Of a stretch of 64,000 nucleotides of DNA, positions 56,601 through 64,000 are shown one piece after another. The notes beneath the pieces are model-generated. The model was not told where the DNA came from. It searched no databases and saw nothing but the letters and a program-made list of their open reading frames with translations. The DNA is taken from contig JAUPFP010000026.1 in the NCBI GenBank assembly GCA_036925085.1, forward strand, positions 1,421,501 through 1,485,500. The letters are read 5' to 3'. The stretch comes from Brachycybe producta. Its lineage: Eukaryota > Arthropoda > Diplopoda > Playtdesmida > Andrognathidae. A program made the translations under genes and the position numbers. The first letter of the stretch is position 1, and each line of letters opens with the position of its first letter.

Positions 56601-57891
56601 TGTTTCCACTCGTAATCATAAGCCTGTGCACCTGATGAATTTATTTTTTACGATTAGTTTGAAGGAAAAAAACAAATTTACTCGTTTTTTTTTTTTTGGT
56701 TTAAACCATACATTTTTTTTATATAAAATAACATTACTACATTGACTACAAGACACTGCCACCCTGAGAAATTGTATCTTTTTGCATTTTGTATATTGTG
56801 CAATGTGTGCATATTTTCAGTTGTTATTCAAAGATCAAAAACTAATCTAATAGAAATATTAAAATATTTAAACTAATAATTTCATTAACCCAAATCGTCT
56901 GAATAATGTGTGTAGGCAGCAGTGATTAACATAGACATAACGCCTTCAGTTATAATCTGCGACTCCCACATCCTTTATGAGTCACAGTATGACCTATGTA
57001 GTGAAGCATATTGTCGAAATGAAGTCTATTTTTCTAATTTTCTATTTGTCTAATTTTTTTTTTTGTAAATTGTACTGAATGTTCAGTACAATTTACAAAA
57101 AAAAAAAAATTAGTTGTCTTTGGTCAGAACCAAAGGTTTATTTTAAAAAAACCAAGTGGTTAAAACCATGATTTTAACCACAATGTTTAAAACCATGCCA
57201 CCCTGATTATGGTCAAGATAATAACACACCTCTTAGAAAATCGTGTCCTTTAAAAATCCCTGAAATTCCAGCGATTCTTACTCCTCCAAACGTCACAACT
57301 CCAGCATAACCTAAACCACAAAGGCAACGTTAAGTCATTTCCGAAATTAAGAAAACTTGCAAAAAATAAGTTGAGTACGTTGAAACTCACCCAGGTAATA
57401 TATATTTGGGCAGACCCAACCGCCATAAGCTAATTCTCCAAGATAGTTCGAAGCTTCGTGGTTTCCTCCAATGAAAACGGTTAAAATAGGAGCCATTTTC
57501 TCTCCGGAATAGTATCTGTAACGGCAAAAAAAAAAAAAACAGATGCACACACGGTTAAAACATGTTCGAACCAGCGTCAACAAAAACATTTTTGTTGTTG
57601 TTTACTTGTAGAATGTACTCATAGTCTGATACTTCTTTGGAACTGCCATACAGCTCAGATCGCTCTTGTTACGAACTGACTGAAAATCACCACAACAGAG
57701 AAGCAAATCAACCTGAAAGAACGACACAAAATTGCCAACGAACTTAACACTGATTACAGTACAGATCTTACCACAAGAAAGATAAATGTGCAGAGTCTTA
57801 CCGTGATACCCTGTTCTTGCTGGATATATTCGAGTGTCTCGTAGATCTTTTCCAATTCACCGTGAGCACAGCCTTCAACGGCGATTTTCAT
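44435..57891 (-). CDS. DBR1: RNA lariat debranching enzyme, catalytic part in six exons (3' exons not found)
   Basis: DBR1 hydrolyses the 2'-5' bond of excised intron lariats in the nucleus; it is a metallophosphoesterase. Exons (minus): 57891-57802, 57712-57606, 57515-57391, 57310-57230, 56436-56351, 44662-44435. All introns obey GT-AG, and phases join without a break into 239 codons. The product starts [20 protein letters not shown] and holds C8, H10, D39 (CCGD), N84 (GGNHEA), H174 (LSHDW), H226 and H228 (AHLHVKF), which are the metal-ligand positions known for this enzyme with identical numbering. The family is about 500-550 aa, so the C-terminal half is missing from what I could find. Introns are 89, 90, 80, 793 and 11,688 bp; the last is filled with mobile elements. 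An upstream in-frame ATG at 57939 exists, but the conserved N-terminus argues for 57891. Confidence 0.95.
44739..44926. mobile_element. Small MITE rich in CCCAGCCCA/GGGCT (AGAGACCTACA ends)
   Basis: Inverted ends TTAGAGACCTACA and TGTAGGTCTCTAA enclose GCCCAGCCCAGCCCATGGG...CCCATGGGCTTTGTG. A diverged second copy, missing its left end, is at 61285-61425. It lies in DBR1 intron 5. Confidence 0.7.
45059..45756 (-). mobile_element. Solo LTR of the element A family, 4-bp target duplication CCAT
   Basis: 698 bp, TGTGAGCTTTTGAC ... GGGTGTTACA, alignable with 8051-8738. CCAT flanks both sides (45055-45058 and 45757-45760). It retains the TATA box (about 45567-45577 on the minus strand), the adjacent dyad (45577-45617) and AATAAAAG (about 45413). 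It lies in DBR1 intron 5 in the same orientation as the gene, so its promoter could in principle drive transcription toward exon 6. Confidence 0.92.
45813..46370. mobile_element. Palindromic TTAA-flanked MITE, copy P4 (left arm truncated)
   Basis: Only the inner part of the left arm (from AAAGTGCGGTTATATTTTT) is present. The right arm is complete and ends TTGTGATGTGTAGTCTCTTAA. Confidence 0.85.
46371..48280. other. 1.9 kb of DBR1 intron without a recognised element
   Basis: AT-rich. A run of 14 G at 47909-47922 and an A run of about 25 at 47989-48012 stand out. A GC-richer stretch at 47215-47300 (GGGCGGTACGCCTCGAGCGGCAC) has no second copy in the window. Confidence 0.4.
48281..48565. mobile_element. 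~290-bp AT-rich MITE, single copy
   Basis: Inverted relative to the tandem pair at 53207-53790. Shared blocks include GGAATCCAGTTAAGGACATGAACACC, AATATTTTAAATTGAAATACTAAATC and CGATGTATTGTTTGTTTGCCC. Its ends resemble CACACACACGAGTTAAAT. Confidence 0.75.
48710..49064 (-). pseudogene. hAT (Charlie-like) non-autonomous copy with transposase C-terminal remnant
   Basis: Ends are CAAGCATATGTCAAACTC and GAGTTTGACATGCTTG; CGGCCCGCGGGCCGCGAGTTTGACA near 49035-49055 is a familiar Charlie-type end. The minus strand encodes [20 protein letters not shown] and [12 protein letters not shown], homologous to 27570-27700. Flanks CTATTTAG and CTCTATAG are a diverged 8-bp duplication at best. Confidence 0.7.
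49065..49625. other. Interval without a recognised element
   Basis: No supported feature. Confidence 0.4.
49626..49799. mobile_element. Small MITE (CCGCCCTTTTATGA ends)
   Basis: Inverted ends: AAAGACAGGTACACGTAGACGTTTGTTCCGCCCCTTTTATGA versus TCATAAAAGGGCGGAGCAAATGTCTGCATGTCCCTGTCTT, written here in two orientations. It is related in its inner part to 54109-54275 and 58142-58340. Confidence 0.7.
50790..50985 (+). pseudogene. Captured coding fragment in copy 2, forward
   Basis: Encodes HAGLLDTRP-side frame [20 protein letters not shown], then [20 protein letters not shown] and [14 protein letters not shown], followed by GTAAGT-like sequence (GGTAAGTTTATA). An exon with a splice donor is a reasonable reading. 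A related, better kept copy is at 63352-63535. It resembles the Tudor-like segment that precedes BEN domains in some proteins (YSVV ... VKW ... AxV); that is a weak guess. Confidence 0.5.
51128..51380 (-). pseudogene. Captured coding fragment in copy 2, inverted second copy
   Basis: The minus strand encodes [40 protein letters not shown] and [18 protein letters not shown], clearly homologous to 50790-50985 and 63352-63535. The two copies in this element face each other with about 150 bp between them. Confidence 0.6.
51715..52410. repeat. 23-bp minisatellite, about 29 units, in copy 2
   Basis: The unit CTCTGCAGAGATAGTCTGCATAA repeats with very little variation. Two units carry an altered GCATAGACTGTCTGCATAA joint (near 51985 and 52067). 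Because 23 is not a multiple of 3 and the minus strand of the unit has no stop in any frame, three overlapping frames stay open through it. These are not genes. Confidence 0.95.
53035..53115 (+). other. tRNA-derived SINE-like sequence (pol III A and B boxes)
   Basis: TGGTGTAATGG (53044-53054) fits the A box and GGTTCAAGCC (53088-53097) the B box. The acceptor and anticodon stems do not pair well, so a functional tRNA is unlikely. It lies in DBR1 intron 5. Confidence 0.5.
53207..53790. repeat. Head-to-tail dimer of the ~300-bp AT-rich MITE
   Basis: Two units (53207-53492 and about 53508-53790) share TAAACACGTTATACAGAGCCC, GGCAAACAAACAATATATCGAATTC and TCCTTAACTGGATTCCGTATAA in the same order, about 300 bp apart. 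A single inverted copy is at 48281-48565. Confidence 0.85.
54109..54275. mobile_element. Small MITE (GGCTCCGCC family)
   Basis: GGCTCCGCCCTTTTTATGACGACCGGCAACTTCTAATTGG ... AGTTGCGTTTGTTGTGAAAAACGGCGGAGCC, followed by AACTTCTGTTTGTCCCGATT. Homologous to 58142-58340. Confidence 0.75.
54276..56350. other. 2.1 kb of DBR1 intron 5 adjoining exon 5, no recognised element
   Basis: It contains a (GT)n run at 55494-55516 and short ORFs (54783-55058, 55993-56322) with no recognisable product. A coding-looking stretch at 55186-55344 is listed separately. The rest is unique AT-rich sequence. Confidence 0.4.
55186..55344 (+). other. Coding-like stretch of unknown origin
   Basis: An open frame reads [20 protein letters not shown], then [20 protein letters not shown] and ends with a stop after PRTGTL. 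The composition looks like real protein, but I do not recognise it and it is antisense to DBR1. It may be an exon remnant or chance. Confidence 0.25.
56351..56436 (-). CDS. DBR1: DBR1 exon 5
   Basis: 86 bp. Acceptor TTCTAG, donor GTATGA. It encodes [20 protein letters not shown], typical of DBR1. Confidence 0.93.
57052..57111. repeat. Perfect hairpin in DBR1 intron 4
   Basis: TTTTGTAAATTGTACTGA-ATGT-TCAGTACAATTTACAAAA, with T and A runs extending the stem on both sides. Confidence 0.85.
57230..57310 (-). CDS. DBR1: DBR1 exon 4
   Basis: 81 bp. Acceptor GTTTAG, donor GTGTGT. It encodes [20 protein letters not shown]. Confidence 0.93.
57391..57515 (-). CDS. DBR1: DBR1 exon 3
   Basis: 125 bp. 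Acceptor TTACAG, donor GTGAGT. It encodes [20 protein letters not shown], with the ligand Asn84 and the following His85, then [13 protein letters not shown]. Confidence 0.94.
57606..57712 (-). CDS. DBR1: DBR1 exon 2
   Basis: 107 bp. Acceptor TTTCAG, donor GTAAAC. It encodes [20 protein letters not shown] with Asp39. Confidence 0.94.
57802..57891 (-). CDS. DBR1: DBR1 exon 1
   Basis: 90 bp, 30 codons, donor GTAAGA. It encodes [20 protein letters not shown] with Cys8 and His10. The 5' untranslated region is AT-rich. Confidence 0.94.
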
Positions 57892-58141
57892 GATTTTATT
57901 ATGATTTACAAGGATGTTAACTAACGACCGAATCGACACGAAACTAAGTCAAACGAGAGCTACTTGATAAAAAGTCCAAAATAAATAAAAATGAAATTTC
58001 GCGACATTCAATCACTGAGCAATTCTAACCGAAAGCACAAAGCCAGAGTCGTTCAATCTGGATAGTGCGCAAACAATTCTTGAAATATCGCTATTGGTCA
58101 TAACGTCACCACGGAGAGTAAAGTTCCAATATCTCATACAC

Positions 58142-58340
58142 GCAATTAGAAATCGAGACAAACAGACGTTGGCTCCTCCCTTTTTTATGACGAACGGCAA
58201 GTTCTAATTGGTTTGTTGTGTAACTCGAGGTTAAAAAGGGCGGAGTAGGTGACGTCAGACTGCATAACCAACCAATTATAAGTTGCCGTTTGTCTAAAAA
58301 AAGGCGGAGCCAACTTCTGTTTGTCCCGATTGCTAATTGC
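58142..58340. mobile_element. Small MITE (GGCTCCGCC family) upstream of DBR1
   Basis: 35-bp near-perfect inverted ends: GCAATTAGAAATCGAGACAAACAGACGTTGGCTCC and its counterpart at the right, written here as a shared pattern rather than a coding motif. It starts 251 bp upstream of the DBR1 ATG, so it sits in or next to the promoter. Confidence 0.85.
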
Positions 58341-58665
58341 CTGTTAGAGATCTCTATCTATGGCTCTGCGGCTCTGCCTTCATACATTTCGCAGCGCCAT
58401 CTATTGCGCTTCATGAACTCCTCCAATGCTACCACTAGAGGCGCTGTTTGGACATAAGGTCCTTTTACTCCATTCAGACCATAGCAGGTTTTGTATGTGA
58501 GCCGTTTTTGTGATATTGACTAAATTTCACTTTGTTAATTTTTTATTTTGACAATTGCTTATTTTGATAACATTTGTGCTTGTCTTAAAGTGTAAATTAT
58601 AGGTTCCTGTTGTAAATTCGTCGAAACGTTGGTGACACCACCATACCGACTGACAACTGTAAATT
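58341..58665. promoter_or_regulatory. Candidate shared promoter region between DBR1 and a divergent exon
   Basis: About 325 bp with no recognised repeat. It contains GCAGCGCCATCTATTGCGCTTC and CACTAGAGGCGCTGTTTGG, two copies of a GCGCCATCTAG-like word in opposite orientation. No TATA box is evident on either strand. Confidence 0.35.
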
Positions 58666-58692
58666 ATGGCCGCGGCGTCTGTCATTTATCAG
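58666..58692 (+). CDS. Possible first coding exon of a divergent gene (nine codons)
   Basis: AAATT-ATG opens a frame MAAASVIYQ that ends exactly at CAG|GTTAGA, a good splice donor. It lies 774 bp from the DBR1 start on the opposite strand, in non-repetitive sequence. No further exon was found before the right-hand repeats, so this is tentative. Confidence 0.3.
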
Positions 58693-58833
58693 GTTAGAAA
58701 CACAAAACGTGCATAAAAGTAGGATATAGTCAGTGACGTTTCTAGGAGGGTGCTATTTATGCTATATAGCACCCGTGTAACATTTTTCGGGGGTGCTTCG
58801 TGCTTTACCGTGCTTAGAACCCTCGGTCTTGAA

Positions 58834-59014
58834 TTAAGAGGCTACATCGCAAAATTACTTAGACAAATCTCCGCAAAGAGCGCTGGCATCGTTTTTTCTA
58901 TTGAACCCTTAGACCCTATGTTAAAGAAAAAAATGTTAATTTTTAAAATACACACACGATGCTAGCGCTCTTTGTGGAGATTTTTCAAAGTAATTTTGTG
59001 ATGTAGCCTCTTAA
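58834..59014. mobile_element. Palindromic TTAA-flanked MITE, copy P5 (internally deleted, 181 bp)
   Basis: TTAAGAGGCTACATCGCAAAATTAC ... GTAATTTTGTGATGTAGCCTCTTAA with almost no loop sequence: the arms keep about 75-100 bp each. Confidence 0.88.
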
Positions 59015-59049
59015 ATATATCCAGACACAGCGGCAATTACAACAAGAAC

Positions 59050-61120
59050 TGACTAGAAACAGCTGCACTTTGAGGACTTTCACCAACTTCTCAAGAAGAT
59101 TACCATTCTGTTTGACATTGCGTTCTTTGATTTCTGAAGGCTACATGGAAAAATTACTTTGAAAAATCTCCACAAAGAACGCTAGCATCGTTTTTCTATT
59201 GAGGCCATAAACCCAATGTTAAAGACGAAGCGTTAGTTTTTAAAATACACACAGTTGCGGCAATATGTTTATTTTTATTTTTCAAAGTGCAATGTGCACC
59301 TTAAATATATGCTGATAGAATGACAAAAAATTGGTAAGTGCGGTTATATTTTTAAAAACTTATTTCAAAATCGTGAATTTCTAACTCATATGTTAAACTC
59401 TATTGAGTATGCGTTTGCATGGAGAAAAAAATCCATTAAAATGCTCGTAAAAATGCCTAAAAATTTAAAAAACCACAATTAAACCACAGTGAAGCCTACA
59501 CATTGGCGCTGTAATATATCCCCTGCCTACCGGTCACGTTGCCAGAGAATCGTCTGCTAGATTTGAGCAGACGGTTTTAGCAGACGACTTTTCCTTCCAA
59601 ATAGCACAAAGGAGGCCCTTACTGGTAGTGTTCCTTACACTACAAACACTACTTACGTATACAGGGTACGGGGAACGAGCTGTTGACGCTTCCTTTCAGT
59701 GCAGCCGCGTTTCTCTACCCATTCTATCCGTTATAATGGGGTTAAATAAACATAACAAAGACACGTGGGTACATTTGGATATGTTTATTTACAACCTCGA
59801 GTATAGGATGTTACACCATTTCAATTAACTCATATTGCGATCGATCTGAGCCTGATACATCACTTACAAAACTCTCAAAGATCCTCCTTTGGTTCTTTCG
59901 ATGTCGTTTCCGTTTCGTCAGCTGTATTGATCTGCCGGTCGATGATCTCACATCAGTAGCCCATCTGCAGTTCCCTTAGCAGTTGCTTCCACCTGATTTC
60001 ATGAAGATCCAAAACCTTGGGTGTTGCCGGGCATATCTACCGGGCACCTCTAACAGGATACAGGACACTCAGTCGTACGAGTGGAATTGTGTTCTGGTGT
60101 GTGGGCGGACATAGCCACCAGCGACGCACAACAGAAACAAGACAAAATACCAATTCATGAATGCTCAACTTATATACACATGCAATCCTGATCATGTGAT
60201 ACATGTTGACCAATCATTTAACAATATGTAAATGATCGTAACCTCCCGGGTCACCATGTGAGTCTATGGTTGCCTCGGTAAACATGTCAAAATCATTTTA
60301 TTGCTATGCTCAACATTGGGCCATTTCGCAGGATTAATGTGCCAATGTTGGGCTATGCAGTAACCATTAAAAGTACATAAAAAGTATCGAAAGTGTGAAT
60401 AAAATTGGACTTTTGATGTCAAAAGTCCAATACATCTTATAAATATTTATTGAAAGAAAAATAGAAAGATGACAGAAATATGGAGTCTGGATGCATTTCC
60501 CAGGCTATTCTGACCACACATGCATTCGTCTTGCTTCATTGCTATAGCAAATTGCAACGGCATGAACGAAACATTCATTTCTTTCACATAAGGGGAGGTG
60601 AAAGAGACGGTAGAGAACAGGTGCAATGACGTCAGATGTGTGACGTTACAGCAGTGTTGTTAAAAGATGAGGACTGGGTCCTCAAAGCGCATGTGCTGAT
60701 TTTTTTTCTGGTTTTTAAAATTATTTTTACGGGCATTTTAATGGTTTTTTGTTTCGTATTTGGCTGTACTGAATGGAGTTAGAAATTCGCGATTATGAAT
60801 TAGTCTTTAAAAATATGACCTCACTTTCCAATTCTTTGTCATTAAATCACTGGATCAGCATATATTTAAAGTGCACATTGCACATTTTCGAATATGAAAA
60901 ATAAACATTGCCGCGACTGTGTGTATTTTAAAGACTAACGCTTCGTCTTTAACATTGGGTCTATGGCCTCAATAGAAAAACGATGCTAGCGCTCTTTTTG
61001 CCATGTAGCCTCTTAATTCAGAAATCAAAGAATGCAATGTCAAACAAAATGGTAATCTTCTCGAGAAGAATTTAGTTGGTGAAAGTCCTCAAAGTGCAGC
61101 TGTTTCTAGTCAAAATGTGT
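59050..61120. mobile_element. Palindromic MITE, copy P6, long form, with a solo LTR at its apex
   Basis: Left arm 59050-59509 and right arm 60687-61120 are inverted copies. Besides the usual family arms (GGCTACATGG...GCGC and GCGCATGTGC...CCATGTAGCC) they share an extra outer ~95 bp (CTAGAAACAGCTGCACTTTGAGGACTTTCACCAAC...CATTCTTTGATTTCTGAA type) not present in the other copies. Confidence 0.8.
59510..60684 (-). mobile_element. Probable solo LTR, ~1.17 kb, flanked by GCGC
   Basis: The plus strand begins TGTAATATATCCCC and ends GGGTCCTCA; the minus strand would read TGAGGACCCAGTCC...ATATTACA. GCGC occurs at 59506-59509 and 60687-60690, consistent with a 4-bp duplication apart from two extra A. 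The minus strand has TGTATATAAG (about 60170-60180), a possible TATA box. The internal region is absent. Confidence 0.6.
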
Positions 61121-61204
61121 AATGGCTGAAATCCCCAGAAAGATTTGTAAGGTATTAGATATTAGTCCAGCTAATGACTCATAAACGATTGAACAATGAA
61201 CGAT

Positions 61205-61425
61205 GCACTGGTATTCTATTGAGTCCATAGACCTATTCTTATAGAAAAAAATGTTAGTTTTTAAAATACACACAGTCGCAGCATAGTGTAAAAATTTTAA
61301 ATCCCTGCCTAGCCCATGAGACTTTATACTGGGCCCAACCCACCAGGCCAATGGACCTTTAACATAAAAATGCTGATCGAAGCCCACCATCCCATGGGAT
61401 TTGTGTAGGTTTCTAATTTCCATAC
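61205..61425. repeat. Fragments of the palindromic MITE and of the GGGCT MITE
   Basis: 61210-61285 matches the inner arm of the palindromic family (TTGAGTCCATAGACC...AAAATACACACAGTCGC). 61285-61425 matches 44745-44935 (GTGTAAAAATTTTAAATCCC...GGGATTTGTGTAGGTTTCTAATTTCC). Confidence 0.75.
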
Positions 61426-62695
61426 TAAATGTTTCACAGGGCCATTTTTTTCTTGGTAAGCATGTGAACTTACCTGCTTTCCAAGAAAAGAAACTGCACT
61501 GTTAAGTCGGTATTACACTAGCAACCCCCGATGCAATTCAACTTGCAATGCAACCTGTGATGTGACTTGCATCTAGAACTTTGTAATAAACATCTATATC
61601 ACTATGCAACCTAGTTGCCAAACAAGTTTTTGAAACTTCGTTTATGTCAAGGGGTATCGGTATCGGAAGTCATTTTACTTTTAATCCGTGTTTACTGAAT
61701 TTTAAAATTTCAATTCTATTCTGGATATCCAGTAAAATGCAGCAAAAGTAAAATGACTTTCCATCCACACGATCTGCTGTGAATTTTAGTGAAAATCGTT
61801 CATGATTTTCTGTTCAATGTCTGCCCTGGTGGTTTGTGTCCATATTATGATCAACTAACAGGAAGTTCATAAACTGGAAGTCATGAAACCATGAATTCGT
61901 TCAATGTTACATATGTCATTTCTGGCAAATGGCCTGATTGGTTGTTTGTCAGAAAGTTTACTTGAAAAGTCTCTCAAAGTTGAACCTGTTCAACTCGGTG
62001 AGACTGAGTCTCATACTAGTTAAAAGGAAAGTTTTATCAAGTTGCATGTCATATCACACTATAAACAAGAAAGTTGCATGTCACATTGCACATTTTATTG
62101 CATTAAAAGTTGGTGGTTTTAATATGTTAATTTTATTGATGGGTCAGTTAGGAATTTGTTATACATGTGGTGATCAGCAGTGATTCATTTTCTATTTTAA
62201 AATCATTTTCAGTAACTTTCTGCATGACTGTGCATGTTTACAACCATGCACACATTATTTAGTGTCAATATCGTTATGTCTTAACTCATAGTTTATCTAC
62301 TTTATGATTATCTTGTTTAGATTGTTTTTGACAATGTGTTTTCTGGTTGTGTATCATTTCATGTACTTTGCAATTCACTATCATGTACCAATTATTTTAT
62401 ATGTAAAGCAGCCACGTTCACCACCACAGTAGTGATCAGTAACACTGCATGTTCACCACTACAGTAATGGTCACTAACCCTCCATATCCTTCCAGCCTTC
62501 TCATTGCAAAGGCAGTGCTTACGGGCAAATTTGGGGTGCCTTCAGCGGTTCCTATCGATGTGAACAGTTTATCTTGCTAGTCATCTAACTGTCATGTTGA
62601 ACCCCAGTGTTCCTCTGGATCATAAACAGACACTTGGTCATTTGGACCAGCTTAAGTGTTCTGCAGGTTTCGACCTCAAGCAATTCCTCTGGCAT
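61426..62695. other. 1.3 kb without a recognised gene or element
   Basis: A short ORF at 61938-62183 is not recognisable. Nothing else supported. Confidence 0.4.
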
Positions 62696-62814
62696 CCCTC
62701 CTGGAAATTTTATATCAGGATTCTGTAGAATTTTATCTACATGTTTCTGCAGAGGCCTTCTGACTAAAATTGGAACACTTGTTTCTTCAGGAATTTCTAT
62801 GTTGATTATATTAT

Positions 62815-62970
62815 GCAGAGTATCTCTGCAGAGTTATGCAGACTATCTCTGCAGAGTTATGCAGACTATCTCTGCAGAGTTATGCAGACTATCTCTGCAG
62901 AGTTATGCAGACTATCTCTGCAGAGTTATGCAGACTATCTCTGCAGAGTTATGCAGACTATCTCTGCAGA
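62815..62970. repeat. 23-bp minisatellite, six to seven units, in copy 3
   Basis: GCAGACTATCTCTGCAGAGTTAT repeated, the complement of the unit at 51715-52410. Confidence 0.93.
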
Positions 62971-63351
62971 ATTTGGCAGAATATTTCTGCAGCTATGTTT
63001 CTGTACACATTTCTGTACATTTCACCACAGTGAAAATGGAAAGTGGAAAGTTTAAATGAAAAAATAAAAATGTTATTAATCAATTCAAAAAACATTTAAT
63101 GAAATGATAGGATTAAATGTGCTGTAAAGATAGATGTACGTAGCACATGTTGATTGTTATCCAAAATGGTGACAACATGTCCAGGGAAAAACCAATAAGT
63201 TGTTTTATTAATCAACATACTGTAAGTAAAGACACAAAAAATATGATTTTAGCTTTGGATGTGGTTTGGAAGAGGTGTATGACTTTTCAGTTTCATTTCA
63301 TTGTTTAGCATATTGTCTGTCTTGCTTCAGGAAAGTTAAATTTTGTTAAAA

Positions 63352-63535
63352 TTAGAAAGGGTTTATTCAGAATACATGCTGGTCTACTGGATAGAAGACC
63401 AGAAATATTCTGTTGTCTCTAGACGAAAAATTAACGAAGAGGAGGTTAGACAAAAAACTTATATGGAGCTCATTGGCTTAGAAATTTGTGTGAAATGGAG
63501 AACAAAAGCTAATAAAGCAAATGTTAGTATTACAA
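63352..63535 (+). pseudogene. Captured coding fragment in copy 3
   Basis: Encodes [40 protein letters not shown] and [16 protein letters not shown]. It is nearly the same as the inverted fragment of copy 2. Just upstream (63305-63345) is CTTGCTTCAGGAAAG, a possible acceptor region. Confidence 0.6.
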
Positions 63536-63680
63536 TTTCCAAGTGAAATGTTATACACAGTGTGCAGATAAATTCTACAGAATAAAAATATGAATAATTT
63601 CAAAAGTTCTGCAGAAAGTCAATGCACAGTAAGAAAAGGAATAAAACCTTAGAGAATTCTGCATGATTTTTCCAGGAGGG

Positions 63681-64000
63681 ACCTCTAGTGGTGGACATCA
63701 TCATGGTCGATGCAAGTAAATAAATTGATGCAGCAAATAAATAAAGCTATTCAAATGCAATTTGCAGTGTTCGTGTTGAGATTATTCAATATTCAATTTA
63801 TTAAAAAGTTGTGCAATAACCACAACAGTTGTGGTAACCAAACCACAACATTGGTGATCCCAGGTGTTTGAGCCAACAACATTGGTGACCCAGACGTGAT
63901 GGGGTAGAACGTAGGTCTCTAATTCCTCTTGCCTTAATACATCCTAGGTTCCTAACCTACCTACTCAAAACTTTGTTGAGAGTTGAATTGCTTCGTGTTG
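63681..64000 (+). mobile_element. Possible LTR end and primer binding site of a plus-strand retrotransposon
   Basis: AATAAATAAAG (about 63740) is followed by an AT-rich stretch ending AACCAAACCACAACA. Then come TTGGTGATCCCAGG and, further on, ACATTGGTGACCCAGACGTGAT (about 63880-63900), which resembles the primer-site region of many gypsy-type elements. The rest of the element would be to the right of the window. Confidence 0.4.

Larger units (their letters stand above)
62696..63680 (-). mobile_element. CCCTCCTGG-terminus element, copy 3 (985 bp), inverted
   Basis: Begins CCCTCCTGGAAATTTTATATCAGG and ends GCATGATTTTTCCAGGAGGG, the reverse of copies 1 and 2. Flanking dinucleotides are AT and AC. 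It carries six to seven 23-bp units (about 62815-62970) and one coding fragment. Confidence 0.85.

Overview
This is nuclear DNA from an animal, most likely an invertebrate; I cannot name the species. The evidence is a spliced gene with GT-AG introns, Ty3/gypsy-type retrotransposons, hAT and Tc1/mariner DNA transposons, many miniature inverted-repeat elements (MITEs), SINE-like pol III boxes and solo LTRs. The backbone is AT-rich, while the two large retrotransposons are more GC-rich.

Layout. 1-8738: a minus-strand Ty3/gypsy element (element A), with its 5' LTR at 8051-8738, a primer binding site, a long leader carrying 60-bp tandem repeats, an uninterrupted 1569-codon gag-pol frame, and a further ORF (ORF3) that leaves the window at base 1. 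8791-9269: a 479-bp hAT-type MITE with an 8-bp target duplication. 9549-26661: a MITE split by a second, decayed minus-strand gypsy element (element B, 10092-26524). Element B has two LTRs in tandem at its 5' side, a 72-bp tandem array with palindromic cores, gag and pol with stops and frameshifts, and a degraded ORF3. Its integrase region is interrupted by an hAT-like transposon (15546-18323) that still carries an open 753-codon transposase and has an 8-bp target duplication. 26.7-43 kb: solo LTRs, hAT remnants, three copies in the window of an element with CCCTCCTGG termini, a palindromic TTAA-flanked MITE family, and a 1575-bp palindromic Tc1 derivative.

44435-57891 (minus): the catalytic part of DBR1, the RNA lariat debranching enzyme, in six exons. 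Splicing by GT-AG gives a continuous 239-codon frame in which all expected metal-ligand positions are present. Its fifth intron is about 11.7 kb and is almost entirely a nest of mobile elements. The 3' exons were not found. A nine-codon start exon on the opposite strand (58666-58692) may mark a divergent neighbour. 58.8-64 kb: more palindromic MITEs, a solo LTR at the apex of a long palindrome, another CCCTCCTGG element, and a probable LTR/primer-site junction at the right edge.

DBR1 is the only recognised host gene; nearly everything else is mobile DNA nested several layers deep. The least explained items are ORF3 downstream of pol in both gypsy elements, the leader tandem arrays in both, and the captured coding fragment in the CCCTCCTGG elements.
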